Part shown: positions 58,723 to 64,000 of the stretch, piece by piece | How the letters are laid out: the number at the start of each line of letters is the position of its first letter | Position numbering within the stretch: the stretch's first letter is position 1 | Assembly (NCBI RefSeq): GCF_000342005.1 | Contig: NZ_AOHO01000037.1 | Span: 1 to 64,000, forward strand | DNA: 64,000 nt | Source of the DNA: Amycolatopsis decaplanina DSM 44594 | Lineage (GTDB): Bacteria; Actinomycetota; Actinomycetes; Mycobacteriales; Pseudonocardiaceae | Direction of reading: 5' to 3' | The notes under the pieces: generated by a model | Told to the model about the DNA's origin: nothing | What the model saw: the letters and a program-made list of their open reading frames with translations, nothing else | Databases searched by the model: none | Position numbers and translations under genes: made by a program

Positions 58723-58752
58723 CCTCCGCCTTCCACGAACGGAAGACGGAGG
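58723..58752. terminator. terminator-like hairpin between convergent genes
   Basis: cctccgccttcc (58723-58734) pairs with ggaagacggagg (58741-58752), 12 bp with one G-T type mismatch, loop acgaac. It lies between the lipoprotein pseudogene and the convergent repeat-protein gene. Confidence 0.65.
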
Positions 58753-58789
58753 ACGAGGTCTCAGGTTCCGTCAGCGGCGACGTTCGCCG

Positions 58790-59671
58790 TCAGACGGGGA
58801 TGTCGCCCGATGTCCCCCACTGGGTGGTGAACAGGCCGAGGCCGTACCAGGTTCCGTTCGATGGGCGCCACACCACGAAGTCCGCCCGCGGGTCGCCGCC
58901 GAAATTGCCCGCCTTGGGCACGTCACCGGCGACACCCCATTGCTGGGTCGCGATACCGAGCACGTACCAGACACCGTTATCCGGCCGCCAAACGGCGAAA
59001 TCGGCACGACCGTCCGCATTGAAATCACCGGCCACCGGAATGTCGCCCGAGGTACCCCATTGCCGGGTCGCGATTCCACGCACGTACCAGACGCCGTCAC
59101 TCGGGCGCCAAACGGTGAAGTCGGATCGCCCGTCCGCGTCGAAATCGCCGGCGACCGGAACGTCCCCGGCCACGCCCCATTGCACCGTGGCGATACCCAG
59201 CACGTACCAGACACCATTACTCGGCCGCCAGACGACGAAATCGGAACGACCGTCACCATTGAAATCGCCGGTCAGCGGAACGTCACCGGCCACACCCCAC
59301 TGCTGGGTCACCACCGCACCGGTGCTGCTCTGGATGATGTACCAAATACCGTTGCTCGGCCGCCACACGGCGAAGTCGGCCCGATGGTCGCCGTCGTAGT
59401 CCGCGGCGACCGGCACGTCGCCCGAGACACCCCACTGCTGGGTCACCACGCTGCCGTCGCTGCTGCGGATCACGTACCAGACGCCGTTACCGGGACGCCA
59501 AACCGCCTTGTCGGCGAAGCCGTCACCGTCGAAATCCGCGGCGGGCTTCTGCGACGAGGGCGAGGCGGCGATACCGACATCGGCATCGTCCGCTCCCGCC
59601 GCCGGTGGCATCACGAGCAGACCGGCGAGCAGAGCGGCCAGCGCCGTCCCCAGCCGAATGGATCTTCGCAT
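58790..59671 (-). CDS. secreted protein with six FG-GAP/VCBS-like repeats
   Basis: A 293-aa protein from ATG 59671. The signal peptide RRSIRLGTALAALLAGLLVM ends at about residue 28. The mature part is six repeats of about 37-48 aa, each with a calcium-binding-like loop and a constant core: DFDGDGFADKAVWRP, DYDGDHRADFAVWRP, DFNGDGRSDFVVWRP, DFDADGRSDFTVWRP, DFNADGRADFAVWRP, NFGGDPRADFVVWRP. Each loop is followed by NGVWYV and QWG(V/T)(A/S)GD(V/I)PV. Six such units could close a small beta-propeller. It is extracellular; its ligand is unknown. The last repeat lacks the first two Asp ligands. It is divergent from the IclR-type gene (151-nt gap). Confidence 0.85.
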   Translation of the reverse strand: MRRSIRLGTALAALLAGLLVMPPAAGADDADVGIAASPSSQKPAADFDGDGFADKAVWRPGNGVWYVIRSSDGSVVTQQWGVSGDVPVAADYDGDHRADFAVWRPSNGIWYIIQSSTGAVVTQQWGVAGDVPLTGDFNGDGRSDFVVWRPSNGVWYVLGIATVQWGVAGDVPVAGDFDADGRSDFTVWRPSDGVWYVRGIATRQWGTSGDIPVAGDFNADGRADFAVWRPDNGVWYVLGIATQQWGVAGDVPKAGNFGGDPRADFVVWRPSNGTWYGLGLFTTQWGTSGDIPV

Positions 59672-59757
59672 TTTTCCGGAACCCCTTTCCGTTCGGTGGA
59701 CGCAGTCTTCCCAGTCCGCGCTTTTTGACCGAAGATACGCACCGGGACAGTTCCAGC

Positions 59758-59784
59758 CTGACACCGACGACATGGCCCTGTCAG
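59758..59784. promoter_or_regulatory. inverted repeat ctgaca-N15-tgtcag in the divergent promoter region
   Basis: ctgaca (59758-59763) and tgtcag (59779-59784) are inverted with a 21-bp centre-to-centre distance, two helical turns, between the repeat-protein gene and the IclR-type gene. A similar TGACA/TGTCA inverted pair lies at 60509-60537. It could be an autoregulatory operator; the short arms make chance possible. Confidence 0.4.
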
Positions 59785-59822
59785 CAAGGATTCCGTCCAG
59801 CGGACCGCGTGAGGGGATTTCA

Positions 59823-60422
59823 ATGGAGACCAAGAGAAGACCCAGAAGCGTCCTCGAAGGCGCTTTCACCCTATTGGATGCCTTGGTACGACATCAAGGT
59901 GAAGCAGGATTGACCCAGCTGGCCAATTCCTGTGCGATACCGAAATCCACAGCACACCGATTACTCGAGCAATTGACCGAACTGGAGGTTGTCCAGCGCA
60001 GCGAAAACCGCTATCGCGTCGGCGCGCAGGCATTCCGGCTCGGTCAATCGTGGCAACCCTATCCACGACTACTGGAACTGGCACGCGGCGAGCTCCGGCG
60101 CTTGGCCGCGACCACGCGAGCCAGTTCGGTACTCGCCGTGCCCTGCGACGGTCACATCCTGATCGCCGCCGCCAGCCTCACCCGGCCGCAAGACAGCCTC
60201 CTTCTCCGGCCAGGATCGACAGTGCCGCAGCGCACCGGCCGCTTCTGCCCCACCTGGCAGACGGAACACGAACTCGTCGCCATCGAAGCGGCCATCAGAC
60301 TGCCGACCGGCCAGGCGGTCGGCTCGATCGCGGCCGTGACCGCACCGCCGCAGTCGCCCGTCGCGATTTCCGACACCGTCGCCCGCGCCGCCCGGACCCT
60401 CAGCGCGGCGCTGGCGAACTAG
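59823..60422 (+). CDS. short IclR-type transcriptional regulator
   Basis: A 199-aa protein from ATG 59823 with GAGGGG 6 nt upstream. The N-terminal winged helix-turn-helix (RSVLEGAFTLLDALVRHQGEAGLTQLANSC in part, IPKSTAHRLLEQLTELEVV) is typical of IclR. The effector domain (LARGELRRLAATTRASSVLAV, LLLRPGSTVPQRTGR) is shorter than the usual total of about 250 aa: it lacks much of the ligand-binding part. It may be a truncated but still folded regulator. It is divergent from the FG-GAP-like gene, and the gene at 60634 follows on the same strand. Confidence 0.8.
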   Translation: METKRRPRSVLEGAFTLLDALVRHQGEAGLTQLANSCAIPKSTAHRLLEQLTELEVVQRSENRYRVGAQAFRLGQSWQPYPRLLELARGELRRLAATTRASSVLAVPCDGHILIAAASLTRPQDSLLLRPGSTVPQRTGRFCPTWQTEHELVAIEAAIRLPTGQAVGSIAAVTAPPQSPVAISDTVARAARTLSAALAN

Positions 60423-60508
60423 GTCTTGTCCCGGTCGCCGCTCGTCCCCGAGCGCACGGCACGGCAACACCGCGCGTCTTGACGAGGCGATGATCTCCTG
60501 CCAAGCTC

Positions 60509-60537
60509 ATGTGACAGTTAAGCAAAACATGTCACAT
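60509..60537. promoter_or_regulatory. operator-like inverted repeat atgtgaca-N13-tgtcacat
   Basis: Perfect 8-bp arms (60509-60516, 60530-60537) are separated by 13 nt, a 21-bp centre-to-centre distance. The repeat lies 97 nt upstream of the small secreted protein gene and directly after the IclR-type gene. The arms contain the same TGACA/TGTCA core as the inverted repeat before the IclR-type gene. Likely a dimer-binding operator. Confidence 0.6.
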
Positions 60538-60633
60538 CTACGAACCGCGGCTCGCTTGCCGGACGACGTGATCCTTCGGCGTGTTCCGCAAGATTCGCGG
60601 TGTCCGAAATTCGCATATCGAAAGGAATTCGTC

Positions 60634-61035
60634 ATGTCGATCGGAGCCTTCGCGAAAAGGACCGCCGTGCTACTGACGGTCACCCTGGGCACCTCGATGG
60701 GAGTCGTGGTCGGCACGGCGGCGGCCGACGTCGAAACCGTCTGCAACGCGTACTACTGCAACTCGACCAAAGGGAAGAACGGCACCATCGAAAGGGTGGA
60801 CGCGTTGCGCGGGGAGCTCATCCTCGGCACCAAGGGGTTCTTCGAGGTGTTCCTGCCCGACGGCACCAAGCGCACCGGCCCGACGAACACCGAGCGCAAT
60901 CACCTCTTCTACATCAACAAGACCTTCAAATCCGGCCTGATCTGCTTGCGATACTTCGAGCTGATCAAGCCCGGAAAGCCCCCGGTGTTCCAGGAGCAGG
61001 GCAAGGCGACGTGCACCAGCATTCCCATCGATTGA
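60634..61035 (+). CDS. small secreted protein of unknown function, four Cys
   Basis: A 133-aa protein from ATG 60634 with AAAGGA 7 nt upstream. A Sec signal peptide (FAKRTAVLLTVTLGTSMGVV, cleavage near GTAAAD at about 33) is followed by a mature part of about 100 aa with four Cys (ETVCNAYYCNSTKG, SGLICLRYFE, GKATCTS), enough for two disulfides. No known catalytic motif is seen. An operator-like inverted repeat upstream suggests specific regulation, perhaps by the IclR-type protein encoded just before it. Confidence 0.75.
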   Translation: MSIGAFAKRTAVLLTVTLGTSMGVVVGTAAADVETVCNAYYCNSTKGKNGTIERVDALRGELILGTKGFFEVFLPDGTKRTGPTNTERNHLFYINKTFKSGLICLRYFELIKPGKPPVFQEQGKATCTSIPID

Positions 61036-61183
61036 CCCTGTCACCGACCGCGCTCCGGGTGGCCGGCGTCCGGAAGTTCGTGATCCTCGCCGAACACGCC
61101 ACGCGGGGTGTTGTCACCGCCTAGGATCGACCCGGCGTGGACCGGACGCCCGGATCTCCGGCAGAGAGCTGCGGAAGGCAGGC

Positions 61184-61669
61184 ATGTCACCCTTTACGTT
61201 CGCGAGCATCGAGGCCATCCCGCGAGTGTTGCAGCTCGTGGTGGGCCTGCTCGGCGTGATTTTCTCCGTCAAAGGCCGCTCCAGGGGAGTCTCCGGCCTG
61301 ATGGTGGGCGCTTTCGTCGTCATGCTCGTCACGACGGCGGCGGGCATCGCCTGGCAGTTCGTGTCGTTGAACGTGCCATCCTGGAGCGCGTCCGAACAGC
61401 TCACCGCCGACGAAATCCGCTTGATCTTCATGGGGGTCGGCGTACCACTCGACGCTGCCGCGCTGCTGTCCTGGCTCCTGGTCGCGATCGCGGTCGTCAA
61501 GAGTGGCCGTTCGACCCGGCAGCCTGGCATCGCACCGAACCCTGGGCCGGTCAACTATCCGATGGCCGCACAGCCGGGGTTCCAGAATCCACAGCCCGGC
61601 TACACCCAGCCGGGGCACCCGCTGCCGAACCCGCCGACTCAGCAGGCACCGAACCAGGCGCCGCACTGA
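61184..61669 (+). CDS. small membrane protein with Pro/Gln-rich tail
   Basis: A 161-aa protein from ATG 61184 with GGAAGG 5 nt upstream. Three hydrophobic helices: IPRVLQLVVGLLGVIFSV, GLMVGAFVVMLVTTAAGIAW and PLDAAALLSWLLVAIAVV. The last about 50 residues are Pro/Gly/Asn/Gln-rich and probably disordered (PGFQNPQPGYTQPGHPLPNP). Function not recognised. A strong hairpin follows its stop codon. Confidence 0.75.
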   Translation: MSPFTFASIEAIPRVLQLVVGLLGVIFSVKGRSRGVSGLMVGAFVVMLVTTAAGIAWQFVSLNVPSWSASEQLTADEIRLIFMGVGVPLDAAALLSWLLVAIAVVKSGRSTRQPGIAPNPGPVNYPMAAQPGFQNPQPGYTQPGHPLPNPPTQQAPNQAPH

Positions 61670-61674
61670 TCGAC

Positions 61675-61717
61675 CCGCACCTCAGGGCTCGGACACTGCC
61701 TGAGCCCTGAGGTGCGG
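61675..61717. terminator. 16-bp perfect hairpin terminator
   Basis: ccgcacctcagggctc (61675-61690) and gagccctgaggtgcgg (61702-61717) are exact complements around an 11-nt loop. It begins 6 nt after the membrane protein stop and lies in front of the convergent epoxide hydrolase-like gene, so it can serve both directions. Confidence 0.8.
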
Positions 61718-61761
61718 CGCTTGACCTCTCGAGTGGCCGGACGACCGCGTGGCAGCCGGAA

Positions 61762-62922
61762 CTATCGGGCGTCGAGGGTCCGGCGGAAAGTTCTCAGATC
61801 CTCGACATAGAGGTCCGGCTCTTCCAACGCGGCGAAGTTTCCACCACGGTCATACTCCGCCCAGTGCACCACATTGGGGAAGTCGCGTTCCACGAACCTT
61901 CGAATGGACATGAACGGCGCCCCCGGGTATACCGCGACACCGAGCGGTGCCGTGATCGGCGGGTACGTTCCGATGTCCGAGGCGATGGGCAACTGGTCGA
62001 CGATTTCGTAATACAGCTGCGCCGAAGAACCGCCGGTGCCGGTCAGCCAATAGATCATGACGTTGGTCAGAATGCGGTCAAGACTGGCGGCGTCCTCCGG
62101 CCTGGTCTCCGAATCCGTCCAGTCCTTGAACTTCTCGATGATCCAGGCGAGCTGGCCGACCGGGGAATCCACCAGCGGGTAGGCGACCGTGTGCGGCCGG
62201 GTCGCCTGGAGTTTCATGGAGCCGGAGAGTACTTCCACGAATCGGGCGGTCCGGTCCAGCCGGGCCTGATCGGACGAACTCAGGCCGACCAGATCATCCG
62301 GGTTCCCACTGGGTTTTGTGACCAAGGTATTCAGGTGGAGACCTGCCACGTTGTCCGGGTCCTTCAACGCCACGAAGAGCGAGACCCCAGACCCGAAATC
62401 TCCGCCTTGCGGAACGTAGTGCCGGTAGCCCAGGCGCTGCATCAGAACCGCCCACGCCGAAGCGATTCGTTCGATCGTCCAGCCGGGTTCGGAGGTGGGA
62501 CCGGAGAAGCCGAACCCCGGCATGGCGGGAATCACCAGATCGAACGCGTCTCGCGACTCACCGCCATGAGCCCGCGGATTCGTCAGCGGGCCGATCACGT
62601 CGATGAATTCGGCCACCGATCCGGGCCATCCGTGTGTGATCAGCAGCGGGAGCGCGTCGGGCTCGGGCGAACGGACGTGGATGAAGTGGATGTTCGCCCC
62701 GTCGATCTCGGTGACGTACTGCGGAAACTCGTTCAGCTCCGCCTCCGCCGAACGCCAGTCATAGGAGTTCCGCCAATAGTCCACGACATCCCTGAGGTAG
62801 GAGGCCGGCACACCGCGTTCCCATCCGACGTCGGGAAGATCCCGCGGCCAGCGCGTCATGTCGAGGCGACGATTGAGATCATCCAATTGCTGCTGTGGTA
62901 TTTCGATCTTGAAAGGTTTCAA
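61762..62922 (-). CDS. epoxide hydrolase-like alpha/beta hydrolase with Asn at the catalytic His position
   Basis: A 386-aa protein. TTG 62922 has GAGG 7 nt upstream and gives LKPFKIEIPQQQLDDLNRRL, the usual start of the EHN domain; an ATG at 62937 would place the ribosome site inside the gene. EHN lid domain at about 1-90 (MTRWPRDLPDVGWERGV). Alpha/beta-hydrolase core with oxyanion motif THGWPGS (about 97), nucleophile motif GGDFGSG (D175) and MPGFGFSGP. At the C-terminus the expected GGHFAALEEP reads GGNFAALEEP (N362, codon AAC). The family opens epoxides through an Asp ester that the His/acid pair hydrolyses, so this protein may be slow, trapped, or do another reaction. Its upstream neighbour on the same strand is a flavin monooxygenase gene. 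Confidence 0.88.
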   Translation of the reverse strand: MKPFKIEIPQQQLDDLNRRLDMTRWPRDLPDVGWERGVPASYLRDVVDYWRNSYDWRSAEAELNEFPQYVTEIDGANIHFIHVRSPEPDALPLLITHGWPGSVAEFIDVIGPLTNPRAHGGESRDAFDLVIPAMPGFGFSGPTSEPGWTIERIASAWAVLMQRLGYRHYVPQGGDFGSGVSLFVALKDPDNVAGLHLNTLVTKPSGNPDDLVGLSSSDQARLDRTARFVEVLSGSMKLQATRPHTVAYPLVDSPVGQLAWIIEKFKDWTDSETRPEDAASLDRILTNVMIYWLTGTGGSSAQLYYEIVDQLPIASDIGTYPPITAPLGVAVYPGAPFMSIRRFVERDFPNVVHWAEYDRGGNFAALEEPDLYVEDLRTFRRTLDAR

Positions 62923-62975
62923 TGGATTTCCTCGCATGGATTGACGGCATGTTGACCGGTCAAGACGTGGCGGCC

Positions 62976-64000
62976 TCAGAGATACGTCGTATTCGGCTCG
63001 AGTCCGCACAGGTGCCTGCCGAGCAGTTCGATGTTCGTGTTCGGGCTCGTCAGTGCGTGTAACGCGATCGTTTCGATGTCCCGATGTATCCGCTGGATCG
63101 GCACATCGTTGTATATCGAACTACCGCCGCTCGCGGTCGAGATGATCCGGATGGACTGCTGCGCCAATTGTGCGACCCGGCCCATCTCGACCCGTGACCG
63201 AATCCGCTCGGCTTGCGTCCACGGTTCATTGCGTGCCGCCTTCGCGTCCACCAGGTCGGCGAACGTCCGCGCTCTCAGCCTGGCTTCCTCGGCGAGCAGA
63301 GTCGCCTCGCCGACCTGGAGATGCGTGAGCGGGGCGGTCTGCTGCGTCTCGTAGTCCGTATACGTTATCTTCCGCCCGGGAAGGCGATTCAGGAAATGTT
63401 CGATGGCCGCTTCGGCCGCGCCGACGCATTGGCCTGCCGTGGCGACGGTAGACGTGACCAACATGGGCACCTGATATATCGGCTCGGCGGAGTTCGTCTC
63501 CGACTTGCATTGCTCGTCGAAGAACTCCATCACCGGACGAACTCGCTCTTTGGGGACGTACACATCGTGCGCCCGAACGCTCACGCTGCCCGACCCGCGC
63601 AGGCCGTGAGTGTGCCAGTCATCGACGACTTCGAAGCTCGACGCCGGAAGAATGGCCATGATCGGACCTTCGGCGGCTCCCGCTTCGTCAGGTTCCGCGA
63701 CCACCAGTTTCCAGTGACTGTGGAGGACACCGCTGTTGAACCTCCATTCCCCGTTCAGCACATAGCCGCCGTTCTTCGGCGCGGCTTTTCCGGTCGCCGC
63801 CAATGTGCCGCACACGCGGGAATTCGGAGTCGCGAACACCTCGTCCTGCACCTCGTCCGGATACAACCCGGCGATCCAGTTGATGAGCGACCAGACCGAA
63901 ACGCAAAATGCGGTGGAACTATCACCTCGGGCTATCTCCGCGTGGACGTCGATGAGCGTCCTGGCGTCGCTCTGATATCCACCGTATCGCGCGGGAACAC
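62976..64000 (-). CDS. HsaA-like (acyl-CoA dehydrogenase-fold) flavin-dependent monooxygenase, 5' end outside window
   Basis: About 341 residues are present and the N-terminus is cut by the window end. The frame is open to 64000, beginning VPARYGGYQSDARTLIDVHA. SSTAFCVSVWSLINWIAGLY, GTLAATGKAAPKNGGYVLNG and EWRFNSGVLHSHWKLVV match the acyl-CoA dehydrogenase-fold group D flavin monooxygenases (HsaA, HpaB and natural-product hydroxylases). These use FMNH2 or FADH2 supplied by a separate reductase to hydroxylate aromatic rings. The C-terminal helix bundle (QQSIRIISTASGGSSIYNDV) is intact. It is 53 nt from the epoxide hydrolase-like gene and probably in one operon with it, a pairing seen in polyketide tailoring and in catabolic pathways. 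Confidence 0.85.
   Translation of the reverse strand, partial: VPARYGGYQSDARTLIDVHAEIARGDSSTAFCVSVWSLINWIAGLYPDEVQDEVFATPNSRVCGTLAATGKAAPKNGGYVLNGEWRFNSGVLHSHWKLVVAEPDEAGAAEGPIMAILPASSFEVVDDWHTHGLRGSGSVSVRAHDVYVPKERVRPVMEFFDEQCKSETNSAEPIYQVPMLVTSTVATAGQCVGAAEAAIEHFLNRLPGRKITYTDYETQQTAPLTHLQVGEATLLAEEARLRARTFADLVDAKAARNEPWTQAERIRSRVEMGRVAQLAQQSIRIISTASGGSSIYNDVPIQRIHRDIETIALHALTSPNTNIELLGRHLCGLEPNTTYL

Noticed and set aside
1..64000. tRNA, rRNA, CRISPR arrays, riboswitches and integrase/attachment sites
   Set aside because: None recognised by eye on either strand; apart from the IS relic I see no integrase or flanking tRNA that would define a mobile island.

Overview
The window is high-GC actinobacterial DNA. 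Starts are a mix of ATG, GTG and TTG, many with AGGAGG-type ribosome sites, and long spurious open frames lie antisense to almost every gene. The gene set (ESX/type VII secretion, paired XRE/NB-ARC/TPR regulators, a DUF222-HNH gene behind a mycobacterial-type SOS box) suggests Pseudonocardiales. Amycolatopsis is my best guess, but this rests on general resemblance only.

Layout. (1) 1-966: a perfect hairpin, a decayed IS5-family transposase and a promoter for a leaderless regulator. (2) 967-3405: an XRE/NB-ARC/TPR regulator. (3) 3414-44088, minus strand: a roughly 41-kb type VII secretion operon. Read in the direction of transcription it holds eccD, eccB, two WXG100-type proteins, a 144-aa protein, two paralogous proline-rich substrate-like proteins with a YbaB/EspL-like gene between them, an EspC-like protein, a membrane-anchored protein, a single 29.6-kb gene for a 9,856-aa protein, and two small genes that could be immunity or partner proteins. 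(4) 44211-48185, plus strand: eccC with three ATPase domains. (5) 48412-49539, minus: a mycosin that has lost its catalytic Ser and oxyanion Asn. (6) 49689-52982, plus: a fusion of a parallel beta-helix to two EccA/CbbX-type AAA+ domains. (7) 53087-55495: a second regulator paralogous to the first, so the secretion/effector locus is bracketed by twin regulators.

The 9,856-aa protein is the centre of the window. I read in it an N-terminal T7SS-type (WXG100-like) helical region, an edema-factor/ExoY-like adenylyl cyclase module, a long repetitive beta-rich zone, two HExxHxxGxxD metalloprotease motifs, three clan CD-like His/Cys dyads, an ADP-ribosyltransferase-like pair, several papain-like modules, about six OmpA-like modules, an HD-like module and a terminal Cys/His module. 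Several modules occur as paralogous copies in which one keeps and another has lost the catalytic residue. It looks like an actinobacterial, T7SS-dependent counterpart of multifunctional self-processing toxins such as MARTX; that overall role is inference.

The right flank (55505-64000) is ordinary accessory sequence: an ECF sigma factor, an SOS-box-controlled DUF222-HNH gene, a twice-frameshifted lipoprotein pseudogene, a secreted repeat protein divergent from a short IclR-type regulator, a small secreted protein, a small membrane protein, an epoxide-hydrolase-like protein with Asn in place of the catalytic His, and the 3' part of an HsaA-like flavin-dependent monooxygenase cut by the window end. 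The last two may be the edge of a natural-product or catabolic cluster.
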